NCBI GenBank assembly: GCA_031296935.1
Contig: JAVDPD010000004.1
Span: forward strand, 186,001 to 250,000
Length of the DNA: 64,000 nucleotides
Source of the DNA: Cerasicoccus maritimus
Lineage (GTDB): Bacteria; Verrucomicrobiota; Verrucomicrobiia; Opitutales; Cerasicoccaceae
Reading direction: 5' to 3'
Positions 51,230 to 63,016 of this stretch are shown piece by piece. The translations under genes were made by a program, and so were the position numbers. Position 1 is the stretch's first letter. Each line of letters starts with the position of its first letter. Below the pieces are notes generated by a model. The model ran no database searches and was not told the DNA's origin. It saw only the letters and a program-made list of their open reading frames with translations.

Positions 51230-52873
51230 CTAGCTAGCTTGCTCTTGCGGGCGGAGGACTGTGTTGAGCTCGATGAGGAGGTTTTCGCGGTCGGGCGTGT
51301 AAATGAAGCGGTCGCTGCCGAGTTTCTCGTAGGCTTGCTCAAGAATTTCCACGGACGGGCGGCGCATTTGGAGGAGCTTTTTCAGGTAGTTGCCCAACTC
51401 GGCGGCGTTGCCGGTTTTGATCTCGATTTCGATCAGATTGGAGAGGGCGGCCTGGTTTTTGGGATTGTTGATGTAGGCCTGCTTGAGCACGCGCCGGGCA
51501 AATTCGTCGCCACCCAGCTGAGTGAAGCGGCGGGAGACGGCCATGAGGGACTCTGCGCGCAGGTTGGGCTGTTGCAGGAATTGGGCAATGTAGATATCGG
51601 CCAGGTTCATGTTGCCTACGCCGTAGTAGGCAACGGAGCGCAAGCTATTGAAGATGGGCAGGTTTTGCTCGAGCCAATCGGGGCGCTCTTTGGCGAGTTC
51701 CTCGCTGAAGCTGATCGCGCCTTCGAAGTCTTTGGCGGTAATGTGGGACTCGATGAGGAGCAAGGCGAAGGGCGCGATGGGGAAGTCATTTTCCAGCGCC
51801 TGTTCGTAAATGCGGCGTGCCAGGTCGATTTGCCCCTCGTCGGTGGCGAAGTTAGCGAGCCGGAGCATGGCTTTTTCGTCGTTGCGGAATTGGCGCAGAA
51901 TGGCGTTGGCCTCTGCTTCGGCGCGCTCTTCCTGGCCTGTCAGGCTGAGGGTGTAGAGCAGGTCGACACGTGGTGAAACGGCCAGTGGGGCATCGATGTT
52001 GCGCAGGACCGCGTATTGACGGGCTTTTTCGTATTCACCGAGGTCGCGGTAGTATTGACTGAGCTGGGCGTAGATGGGCTCGTTGGTGTTGAATTTGCCG
52101 ATGGAGTTTTCCAGTTTGGCGATAGCCGCTCGCTGGGCACCTCGCTCCCAGGAAACCTTGGTAGACAATAATAAGCCTTCGATCTGGGATTCGAGGTCGT
52201 ATTCCTTGATGAAGTCTTCGGCCTCATCGAAATTACCACGGTATAGGTGGGAGGTCGCGGCTGCGGTAGACAGCAGTTTGCTGGTTTCTTCCTCGGGATT
52301 TTCTGCCAGAATTTCATTGGAGACATCGATGACCTGTTGGTCTTCCTGCTGGCGAATCAGTAACTGAATGTAGCGCTTGAGGTATTCAGGATTGTCGTGC
52401 GCGTAGGGAAGACCCTCCTCGAGTAGTTTCAGGGCGCGATCGAGGTCACGGAGGTTTGGGATGTAGATGAAGTATTCACTAACCAGCAGGCGACCTTCGA
52501 GGTTTTGTGGCGAACGTTGAACGCCCTCGCGGAGGAATTTGAAGGCGTCGCGATAGTTGCCCTCCTCAAGCATGGTTTTGGCCATCTCGATCTGGTAATC
52601 ACCGACTTTAGCCCGGTGCTCATCCATGTTGAAGAAGATGGTGAACATGTCCCCGTATTGAACGTCGTCGAATTTTTGGACCTTTTTGAAAAAGATAAAC
52701 AGGGCAGTCGCTAGGCAAATGTATCCCAAGACCGCTAATCCGGCAAAAACGGCTAAAATGCGTCCCCAGCGAAACCTAATGTGCCAACGTCCGCTTGGGC
52801 CCCGTCTGCGCACGGCGAACCCGAGTAAGATGCTTCTTTGCTGGTTTTTGGAGCTAGGGGTCGCATTACTCAT
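51230..52873 (-). CDS. TPR-repeat membrane-anchored protein (paralogue 2)
   Basis: 547 aa from ATG 52873 (52897 and 52900 are alternatives). A basic 35-residue cytoplasmic lead, one hydrophobic helix (about 40-62) and a long extracytoplasmic TPR region. The segment EGNYRDAFKFLREGVQRSPQNLEGRLLVSEYFIYIPNLRDLDRALKLLEEGLPYA mirrors the next gene. Paralogue 1 starts 7 nt after its stop. The pair lies next to, and divergent from, the exopolysaccharide locus, which suggests but does not prove a role in it. Confidence 0.75.
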   Translation of the reverse strand: MSNATPSSKNQQRSILLGFAVRRRGPSGRWHIRFRWGRILAVFAGLAVLGYICLATALFIFFKKVQKFDDVQYGDMFTIFFNMDEHRAKVGDYQIEMAKTMLEEGNYRDAFKFLREGVQRSPQNLEGRLLVSEYFIYIPNLRDLDRALKLLEEGLPYAHDNPEYLKRYIQLLIRQQEDQQVIDVSNEILAENPEEETSKLLSTAAATSHLYRGNFDEAEDFIKEYDLESQIEGLLLSTKVSWERGAQRAAIAKLENSIGKFNTNEPIYAQLSQYYRDLGEYEKARQYAVLRNIDAPLAVSPRVDLLYTLSLTGQEERAEAEANAILRQFRNDEKAMLRLANFATDEGQIDLARRIYEQALENDFPIAPFALLLIESHITAKDFEGAISFSEELAKERPDWLEQNLPIFNSLRSVAYYGVGNMNLADIYIAQFLQQPNLRAESLMAVSRRFTQLGGDEFARRVLKQAYINNPKNQAALSNLIEIEIKTGNAAELGNYLKKLLQMRRPSVEILEQAYEKLGSDRFIYTPDRENLLIELNTVLRPQEQAS

Positions 52874-52984
52874 GTTTCCGAGGTTTGCACGCGTCATCAA
52901 CGGGTCAACCTTAAATAGAGGCTTATGTTCCTTAAAAGCATGATTTGGCGTATTAGGATATCCTCATGGAGTTCTGAGGTTTAC

Positions 52985-53001
52985 GCAAATGTCACATTTG
53001 C
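52985..53001. promoter_or_regulatory. Candidate operator palindrome upstream of the export locus
   Basis: GCAAATG TCA CATTTGC, a perfect 7-bp-arm inverted repeat, lies between the divergent TPR gene and the barrel gene. A regulator-binding site is plausible but unproven. Confidence 0.35.
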
Positions 53002-53151
53002 AAGCACTTGATGCGGAAAATATTGGAATTTTCATGTTCTAGACGGTTCTTGGGCTTGATTTTTATAATTCTTTTGCCCAAAGTTGGGATATTCCTTTAC
53101 CAGACGAAGTTTTGCTATCTTCGGAAAATATCCAGCTACAAAGTTAAAACC

Positions 53152-54423
53152 ATGAAATCCTTTGCTCAGAAAACCCTATTAGCTGCCGCAGCCCTAAGCG
53201 CAGGTTCTTTCGCAAATGCCGCACCTCTGGTCTCGATTGGTGATTCCGTTGATGTCTTCTTCAATGGCAGCACGAATGTCCAATGGCGTTCGAATCTTTT
53301 CTACACCGATGGCCAAGTCGGCACAACGCCAACTGGTGTGGTGGTCAATCGCCCGAAGGACAGCGCCTTCGTATTCTACGTGTCTCCAGGCCTGGAAATT
53401 AACATCGGTCGTAACAGTAACGCGAACGTGTCCATCTATTTCCGCGAAGATTTCCTCTTTTACACCAAGTATGGCAGCCAACTGAATACTGAGCTGGCGA
53501 ATCTTTATGTTGATGGCACTTACGATTGGGGTAACCTCCAGACTTCAGCCGGTTTTTCCTTCGTTCAGAGCCAACAGAATACCGCGACGACTTCGGGGCG
53601 CAACTTTCAGGCTAACCTTGTAGAAACAGACAACTACCGTGCGTATTTGGATGGCGATTACGATATTTCACCTAAGGCTTGGGCGAGCGCTGGCTTTACT
53701 TGGACCCGTACCGACTATACCAACAACCAAGACTTCGGTAATACATACTCCGATCTCGATACTTACACCTTGCCGCTTTCTTTCTATTGGCGTGTGACTC
53801 CAAAGTTGAGTGTCGGTCCTAGCTTCCGTTTCCGTTACTCCGACCCCAGCAGCACTCCTGGAGTGCGTCCGGCGGATTACTTTGACTACTTCTTCAATGT
53901 CGCAGTTCGCGGCGAAGTGGCACCTAAATTGAATCTTTCGGTAAATCTTGGTTATCAGCTCCGTGATCCAAACCGTGACCGCTTAGTTAGCGGCGTGCCG
54001 GTTACGCAAGATACCCGTGGCCAGTTTGCGATTGATGGCACTGCTGAGTATGCTGTGACTCCTAAGCTGATGACTTACGCGACTCTTTACCACGACTTCG
54101 GAGTAGGAGCACAGGGTCAAACCACCACGAACCTTGGTGGTGATATTGGTGCGACGTATACCTTCAACGAGTATATTTCCTCCAACGCTGAGTTCGGTAT
54201 GGAAAATTCAGAGTATCAGAATACGACGGGTCGTGAAGATTTGACCACCACGACAAGTCTCTCTGTCAACTACACGCCTAACGTTTACTGGCAGCTGAGT
54301 GTTGGCTATTACTACATTAATAACCACTCTACTGGAAATTTCAATCCTGTGATTGGCAGCAACAATACGGGTGCAAGCTTTCAGGCTCACACGGTCAACT
54401 TGCAAGCAACCTTCCGCTATTAA
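53152..54423 (+). CDS. Outer-membrane beta-barrel protein of the export locus
   Basis: 423 aa from ATG 53152, with a signal peptide (about 1-23, ending ANA). The mature part is made of alternating amphipathic strands with many aromatic ends (YFREDFLFYTKY, WASAGFTWTRTDY, LPLSFYWRVTPKLSVGPSFRFRY), and it ends in FRY, an outer-membrane barrel C-terminal signature. It resembles the barrel (BBP2-type) proteins often found before polysaccharide-export genes. It probably forms the outer-membrane pore or scaffold. A terminator-like hairpin separates it from the next gene. Confidence 0.75.
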   Translation: MKSFAQKTLLAAAALSAGSFANAAPLVSIGDSVDVFFNGSTNVQWRSNLFYTDGQVGTTPTGVVVNRPKDSAFVFYVSPGLEINIGRNSNANVSIYFREDFLFYTKYGSQLNTELANLYVDGTYDWGNLQTSAGFSFVQSQQNTATTSGRNFQANLVETDNYRAYLDGDYDISPKAWASAGFTWTRTDYTNNQDFGNTYSDLDTYTLPLSFYWRVTPKLSVGPSFRFRYSDPSSTPGVRPADYFDYFFNVAVRGEVAPKLNLSVNLGYQLRDPNRDRLVSGVPVTQDTRGQFAIDGTAEYAVTPKLMTYATLYHDFGVGAQGQTTTNLGGDIGATYTFNEYISSNAEFGMENSEYQNTTGREDLTTTTSLSVNYTPNVYWQLSVGYYYINNHSTGNFNPVIGSNNTGASFQAHTVNLQATFRY

Positions 54424-54458
54424 GCTAGGTTCTTTGCAGGTCTGATTGAACATTTTCC

Positions 54459-54500
54459 GGAAAGGAAGGTCTATTGCAGTGCCTTCCTTTCCTCTTTTTT
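54459..54500 (+). terminator. Terminator-like hairpin between barrel and exporter genes
   Basis: Perfect 11-bp stem GGAAAGGAAGG (54459-54469) / CCTTCCTTTCC (54482-54492), 12-nt loop, followed by TCTTTTTT. Partial read-through could set the ratio of barrel to exporter. Confidence 0.75.
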
Positions 54501-54517
54501 ACCAACCAACTCTTTCC

Positions 54518-55123
54518 ATGAAACGTTTCGCCGGCCTTTGCATATTCATTGCTGCACTTTTGATTCCATCATTTGCCCAGGCGCAGAACAATGCTGCGAG
54601 CAAGAATCGAGGCCTCATTGGCTCCAACTACACTCTACAGCCGCTGGATATTATTCAGATGACTGTATATAAGGAGCCTGAGTTAGAACAGCAGGTCCGA
54701 GTTAGCCAGGAAGGCACTGTAATTTTGCCTTTAATTGGCAAAGTTCATGTGGGTGATATGACGATTAATGACGCGACGACGCTCATTACCGATCTCTACA
54801 ATCGAGATTACTTGGTTAACCCACAGATTACCCTACTGCTGCTTTCATATACTGAGCGCCGAGCTTATGTTCATGGGCAAGTTAATCGCCCAGGGCCGGT
54901 TATTATCCCACCGGAAGAAACCATGACGCTTTCTCAGGTGATCAGTGCAGCTGGTAGCCGCACTCGACTGGCGAGTGACACCATTCAGGTTACACGCACA
55001 GATGAGAATGGCAAAAAGACAGTCTTTGAGCTGGATTTTGATGAAATTCTAGAAGACCCAGAGGCGAAGGATATCATCATCGTGGATGGAGATACTATTT
55101 TCGTGAAAGAGCGAATCATCTAG
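54518..55123 (+). CDS. Polysaccharide export protein (Wza/GumB-like)
   Basis: 201 aa from ATG 54518, with a signal peptide (about 1-22, ending AQA). The Poly_export domain (YTLQPLDIIQMTVYKEPELEQQVRVSQEGTVILPLIGKVHVG, about 38-80) is followed by an SLBB-type domain (AYVHGQVNRPGPVIIPPEETMTLSQVISAAG). It lacks a lipobox and is shorter than E. coli Wza, as in many Gram-negative export systems. It probably forms the periplasm-spanning channel together with the preceding barrel and the Wzc-like kinase. Confidence 0.9.
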   Translation: MKRFAGLCIFIAALLIPSFAQAQNNAASKNRGLIGSNYTLQPLDIIQMTVYKEPELEQQVRVSQEGTVILPLIGKVHVGDMTINDATTLITDLYNRDYLVNPQITLLLLSYTERRAYVHGQVNRPGPVIIPPEETMTLSQVISAAGSRTRLASDTIQVTRTDENGKKTVFELDFDEILEDPEAKDIIIVDGDTIFVKERII

Positions 55124-55164
55124 CAGCTCACTTTCTACCCTTACTTTATTATTCCTCATTGCAC

Positions 55165-57489
55165 ATGAGCGACATCGACAAACGCAACGTTTCGAACGAG
55201 TCTACGGGCTCCTATGGTGGATACCAAGGATATGGTTCCTATGGGAATTATGGTGGCAGCGGCTACTACTATGGCTACGGATACAACTACGGAGGCTATG
55301 GAGGCTCGGAGCAAGGCCCTTCACGGTCACTAAAGGACTATCTCGTTATTCTACGCGAGCGAATTTGGTATCTCGTTGTTACCTTCTTCATTATTTTTGT
55401 CGCGACGTTGCTCTACACGTTCAATGTCACGGAGGAATACCGTTCGACTGCCACCATTCAAGTGCTCCGCGATAATCCTAAGATTCTACAGGATGATACC
55501 GATATTCTAGACAATACTATTCGCGGAATTGAAGACTTTCAGACTCAAGTTAGTATTCTGCAAAGTGGGTCTTTGATCAGCGCTGTCGCTGATCGCATTA
55601 AAGATGAAGACCGAGTGATCTTCATGGCACCCTACAAGGATCAGTTTAGCTTGTCTGGCCCATTGTCGCTGGAAGAAGTTTTGGCGAAAAACTTGTCGGT
55701 AACGCCACTGCGGATGACTTGGATCGTTGCTGCGTCGTATATGCACCCGGACGCCACAATGGCTTCCAAGGTGGCCAATTATTTTGCCGATGAATACATC
55801 AACTACAATGTGAAGCTCAATATTGAGACCTCCATGCGTGCGGTAGAAGACTTGCGCAACCGTGCTGAGCACCAGCGGGAAAAGGTTGAGGAGATACGGG
55901 AGCAGATCAACGAATACCGCAAAAAGTTCAAGCGATTAGGGTTTTCGGCCGAAGAAACTTCCGGTTATGAAGGCAATGAGCTGCTGAAGCTTAAGTCCAC
56001 GGTCGTTGATGACGAGCGAACATTGTCAATGGCAGAGCGCAACTGGCAGCTGGTTCAGGAGTATCAGGATGCTGATCGTCCACTTTGGGATATTCCATTC
56101 ATTGCAGACATGCCGCGCATTTCTAATTTATTAACGCAGCTATCTCAGCAAAATATCACCGTTGCGTCTTTGAAAAAGCGCTACCGCGACAAGCATCCAA
56201 GCATGATTGAGGCTGTCCGTGCCGTTGAGGAAACCGAAAAGGAAATCAACAAGGCAGTGAATTCGGCGATCGAAAAGACACGCAATATCTACGAGATGGC
56301 CAAGAAGACTTACGAGGACACCAGCAGTCGTCTGGCTGAGAAGGAGCTCGACATGATGGACCTAGGGGAGATTGCCGTAAAATACAATTCCATGCTGGAT
56401 GACCTTGCGGTGAACAATTCGCTTTATCAGGCGATGATGGCACGCTACCAGACGGAAATGGCGCAGGTTGCGTTAGTTTCTGCGAATGCTCGTATTATCG
56501 ACAAGGCATCTCCATCCACTAAGCCGGCCAAGCCGAACGTGCTGATGAATCTAGCCATTGGCATCGTAGGTGGTTTGTTCTGTGGTGCTGGTTTGGTATT
56601 CCTCATTGCGATCCTGGACGACCGCATTAAGAGCGCCTATGATATTGAAAATGCAGTTGGCTTGCCGCTGATTGGCATTGTGCCCCGCATTAAGCGTTTG
56701 AATTCTCCGGAAAAGGCACAGGCAGTCGCATCCAATGCAGAGCGTCGTGTCACCGAGGCTTTCCGTGCGATCCACTCGGCGCTCAAGCTTAATGAGGCTA
56801 GCAAAAAGGCAAAAATCATTCTGACGACTTCGACTTCGCCTTCAGAAGGTAAGTCTTTCGTATCAACGAACTTAGCCATCACCTTTGCGATTCATGGTGA
56901 GCGTGTCCTTATCCTTGATGGCGACTTGCGCATGCCCAATGTTGCTAAGTCCTTGAATATCGATGAGCGCACAGAAGGTGTGGTGAAATACTTCGCAGGT
57001 GACTGCTCACTCGATGACGCGATCATTACCGAGCTTTACCCAAATCTCGATGTCCTGCCTGCTGGCATTAAGGCGAAGAATCCGACGCAGATCCTCAATA
57101 GCCCGGATTTTGAGCAACTTCTTGCTACCTTAAGCGAACGTTACGACCGCATCTTCATTGATACGCCGCCAATTGCGGTAGTGAGTGACGTGTTGACCGT
57201 ACTGCCCTTTGCCGATGGCATTATTTATGTTATTAAGTTCAATGCGGTGAAGCGCAAGACAGCCAAGTCTAACTTGCGTCGCATCATCGAGTCGAACACA
57301 CCGGTCTTTGGGGCAGTGCTCAATCAGATCAGCGTCAACGTTGCGTCGTATTACTACGCGAACTATTACGACAAATCTTATGCCGGTTACTACGGTCACG
57401 ATGAGGATGGTGATGTTCTCGATGTACCCGTAAAGAAGCCAGGTCGCGCCAAGAAGTCGCAAGACGAAGAAGCGATGCCGCGCACCTAA
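55165..57489 (+). CDS. Wzc/GumC-like chain-length protein with tyrosine kinase
   Basis: 774 aa from ATG 55165. An unusual Gly/Tyr-rich N-terminus (about 15-50, e.g. YGGYQGYGSYGNYGGS) precedes two membrane helices, a Wzz periplasmic domain with coiled coil (about 185-420) and a BY-kinase domain (about 530-750). Walker A is SPSEGKSF (about 556-563), Walker A' is LILDGDLRMPN, Walker B is IFIDTPPI. The C-terminus has a Tyr cluster (YYYANYYDKSYAGYYG) for autophosphorylation. It should regulate export-chain length through cycles of phosphorylation. Final gene of the locus. Confidence 0.93.
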   Translation: MSDIDKRNVSNESTGSYGGYQGYGSYGNYGGSGYYYGYGYNYGGYGGSEQGPSRSLKDYLVILRERIWYLVVTFFIIFVATLLYTFNVTEEYRSTATIQVLRDNPKILQDDTDILDNTIRGIEDFQTQVSILQSGSLISAVADRIKDEDRVIFMAPYKDQFSLSGPLSLEEVLAKNLSVTPLRMTWIVAASYMHPDATMASKVANYFADEYINYNVKLNIETSMRAVEDLRNRAEHQREKVEEIREQINEYRKKFKRLGFSAEETSGYEGNELLKLKSTVVDDERTLSMAERNWQLVQEYQDADRPLWDIPFIADMPRISNLLTQLSQQNITVASLKKRYRDKHPSMIEAVRAVEETEKEINKAVNSAIEKTRNIYEMAKKTYEDTSSRLAEKELDMMDLGEIAVKYNSMLDDLAVNNSLYQAMMARYQTEMAQVALVSANARIIDKASPSTKPAKPNVLMNLAIGIVGGLFCGAGLVFLIAILDDRIKSAYDIENAVGLPLIGIVPRIKRLNSPEKAQAVASNAERRVTEAFRAIHSALKLNEASKKAKIILTTSTSPSEGKSFVSTNLAITFAIHGERVLILDGDLRMPNVAKSLNIDERTEGVVKYFAGDCSLDDAIITELYPNLDVLPAGIKAKNPTQILNSPDFEQLLATLSERYDRIFIDTPPIAVVSDVLTVLPFADGIIYVIKFNAVKRKTAKSNLRRIIESNTPVFGAVLNQISVNVASYYYANYYDKSYAGYYGHDEDGDVLDVPVKKPGRAKKSQDEEAMPRT

Positions 57490-57507
57490 GCGTGCCTTTT
57501 TAAATGT

Positions 57508-57546
57508 AAAGCCCCGACTGCAAATTGCACGCGGGGCTTTGCTCTT
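57508..57546. terminator. Bidirectional-type terminator after the export locus
   Basis: Stem AAAGCCCCG (57508-57516) / CGGGGCTTT (57532-57540). The U-rich sequence GCTCTTTCTT follows on plus; the minus strand has TACATTTAAAAA. It sits between the export locus and the convergent sua5 gene. Confidence 0.7.
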
Positions 57547-57548
57547 TC

Positions 57549-58541
57549 TTAGCGTTTACTCGCTCGATTAAGTCGGTCGCGAATGGCGTCGGCTATGCCG
57601 GGTCCTGCGGGTGGCATTTCACAGTGTATGTGCTGAATCGCTTCGTCGGCATCCAATGCGCGCAGTAGGCTGAACAGGTTTTGGGCAACTTCATTTAGGT
57701 TACCGGACTCACTCAGCCAAAAGGTATGCTGGCTATCAGCGTTTGGAGGGCGCTGTAGTAAAAGTTTTGCTTCGCCGGTATGTGTTGCGGGCAGGCTACC
57801 GGCGGTGTGTAGGCTTAGCTTGGTGCGCGGGCTGTAGTGTCGCTCGAGCATGCCTGGGGCCAGGGAGGCGTCGCTGGCTGGGGCGGGGCGTTTTACTGAT
57901 AGGTGCAGAACATCCTTCAGCTGCTCCAGACCGATGGGGCCAGGCCTTAAGAGGACTGGTGCACGGGGATCGCGTAAGTCGATGATCGTGGATTCCACTC
58001 CGTTTTCACAAGGGCCGCCATCCAGGATGTGTGGACAGCGAATGCCGAGAGATTCGCGCACGTGTTGGGCGGTGGTCGGGCTGATATAGCCAAAAGGATT
58101 GGCGCTGGGCGCGGCTAGGAAGAGACCGCTGGTGCGTAACAATTCACGCATGACTGGGTGTGCGGGCTGGCGGATGGCCACGCTGTCGCGGTTCGCTGTT
58201 ACCAATCCAGAGACCGCTTTGGTTTTGGGGAGAACCATCGTTAACGGGCCTGGCCAGAATTCGGCAGCTAACAGCTTTACGGCCGAGAGCTGTTCATCGT
58301 CGAGTCGAGTGAGTTCCGTTAATTGTTCGATAGCATGTATATGCACAATCAGCGGGTCGATGTAGGGGCGGCTTTTAATTGCAAAAATACTGCGCACCGC
58401 GTGCTCGTTGAAGGCATTGCCTGCAAGGCCATAGACGGTCTCTGTGGGCGCGGCAACGCACTGGCCCGCGTGGAGCAGTTTGGCCGCTTTTTGAATGCCG
58501 ACCGCATCGCCGGTGAGGAAGTCTGGGTGAGATGCGTCCAT
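57549..58541 (-). CDS. Threonylcarbamoyl-AMP synthase, Sua5/YrdC family
   Basis: 330 aa. Makes L-threonylcarbamoyladenylate for t6A37 of tRNA. The YrdC domain shows PTETVYGLAGNAFN, IKSRPYIDPLIVHI, WPGPLTMVLPK, VAIRQPAHPVMRELL and LAAPSANPFGYISPT. The C-terminal Sua5 domain is present (SPGMLERHYSP type sequence near residue 225). The start ATG at 58541 directly follows a terminator-like hairpin and U tract, so no ribosome-binding site is visible in the leader (see findings). Convergent with the export locus. Confidence 0.92.
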   Translation of the reverse strand: MDASHPDFLTGDAVGIQKAAKLLHAGQCVAAPTETVYGLAGNAFNEHAVRSIFAIKSRPYIDPLIVHIHAIEQLTELTRLDDEQLSAVKLLAAEFWPGPLTMVLPKTKAVSGLVTANRDSVAIRQPAHPVMRELLRTSGLFLAAPSANPFGYISPTTAQHVRESLGIRCPHILDGGPCENGVESTIIDLRDPRAPVLLRPGPIGLEQLKDVLHLSVKRPAPASDASLAPGMLERHYSPRTKLSLHTAGSLPATHTGEAKLLLQRPPNADSQHTFWLSESGNLNEVAQNLFSLLRALDADEAIQHIHCEMPPAGPGIADAIRDRLNRASKR

Positions 58542-58566
58542 AAAAAAAGCGCCATTGGGCGCTTTT
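58542..58566 (-). terminator. Rho-independent terminator between rpsR and sua5
   Basis: On the minus strand, AAGCGCCC AAT GGCGCTT followed by TTTTTA. The U tract ends one base before the sua5 start codon. It terminates rpsR transcripts or acts as an attenuator for sua5. Confidence 0.8.
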
Positions 58567-58597
58567 CGAGGTTTTCGGGTTTTTTAGGCCGACATGC

Positions 58598-58789
58598 TTA
58601 CTTCATCAGAAGCATGTTGCGCGCGCGCTTGATGGCCTTGGTAACGCGGCGCTGCTGAAGGGCGGTCAGTCCGGTAATGCGACGTGGAAGAATCTTGCCC
58701 GTATCTGTTACGTAACGGGAAAGTTGTTCGACATCATTGAAATCGAAATCCAGCGGCGTGCGGCTTTGCTTTTTTGCTTCTTCGCTCAT
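58598..58789 (-). CDS. rpsR: 30S ribosomal protein S18
   Basis: 63 aa from ATG 58789. [48 protein letters not shown] is the S18 core, with the conserved (GKI.PRR.T) and (QR.....IKRAR) regions. The usual rpsF-ssb-rpsR-rplI neighbourhood is absent, so the gene has been separated from its typical operon. A longer upstream reading (to 58888) lacks S18 similarity and is not used. Confidence 0.95.
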   Translation of the reverse strand: MSEEAKKQSRTPLDFDFNDVEQLSRYVTDTGKILPRRITGLTALQQRRVTKAIKRARNMLLMK

Positions 58790-58980
58790 GGTGATAAATT
58801 GGAAAACGCTCCAGCAAATAGCCTGGCAAGTGGATTGCAAGAAAAAAGTTTCGCCCCCTGTCGCGGCATAACGGCACCCCACGCTCAAGTTAATGGTGGC
58901 GGCGAGGAGAGGTGACTTTGAGCAAGGTTTGGCTAATTGGAGACTGTAGTTGGGCTACTGAATGGCGGTGCGGGCGTTAG

Positions 58981-59666
<686 letters not shown>

Positions 59667-59711
59667 TTGGTTGGTTGGATTAAACAGGAAGATCGGGGAG
59701 TTGAAAATATT

Positions 59712-60107
59712 TTATGAACCCAGATCTTCAACAAGGTCCTTTAGCGCCAGGACAAGCGACGTTACCTTTTCGTCTTGGATTACTACTTCAGAGGTAAAGT
59801 TCCTTCCACAGGCACACAGAATAAATCTAACCCCTAATTCCGAGTTTTTGTAGATTCGGATTTCCTCCTCTTCGCTTTTGAAAATGCAGTGGGATTGGTG
59901 GCCGGATGTCGATGAATGCTTCTCTAAAAATGTGTAGAAGTCCCTTATGGATTCGGGGCCGTCGAGTTTTATGCGAAGACTCCAACTTGGGCCGGACAGA
60001 GTGAGCTCCCACAAGGTGTTCTTGTCGATTGGCTCGTCAAGTTCCGCCGTAAATGAGTCATGACTTCCTATGCCAGCAAGCCCCCATTTCTGTCCTTCAT
60101 TGTCCAT
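59712..60107 (-). CDS. Hypothetical small cytoplasmic protein
   Basis: 131 aa, AT-richer than its neighbours, with balanced charge and no signal peptide or membrane helix. It has alternating beta strands (WELTLSGPSWSLRIKLDG) and a helix (IRDFYTFLEKHS), then Cys/acidic stretches (HCIFKSEEEEIRIYKN, FILCACGRNF). I do not recognise a family. It lies between alaS and yhbY on the same strand, 39 nt after alaS, and its different base usage hints at more recent acquisition. Confidence 0.55.
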   Translation of the reverse strand: MDNEGQKWGLAGIGSHDSFTAELDEPIDKNTLWELTLSGPSWSLRIKLDGPESIRDFYTFLEKHSSTSGHQSHCIFKSEEEEIRIYKNSELGVRFILCACGRNFTSEVVIQDEKVTSLVLALKDLVEDLGS

Positions 60108-60146
60108 TGGTTTGTGGTCGACGCCGCCTATGAAAGAATATTTCGT

Positions 60147-62972
<2,826 letters not shown>

Positions 62973-63016
62973 GGGAAAACCGGAGACAATGGCAGGCGTT
63001 GGCGCGGGATTAAAGT

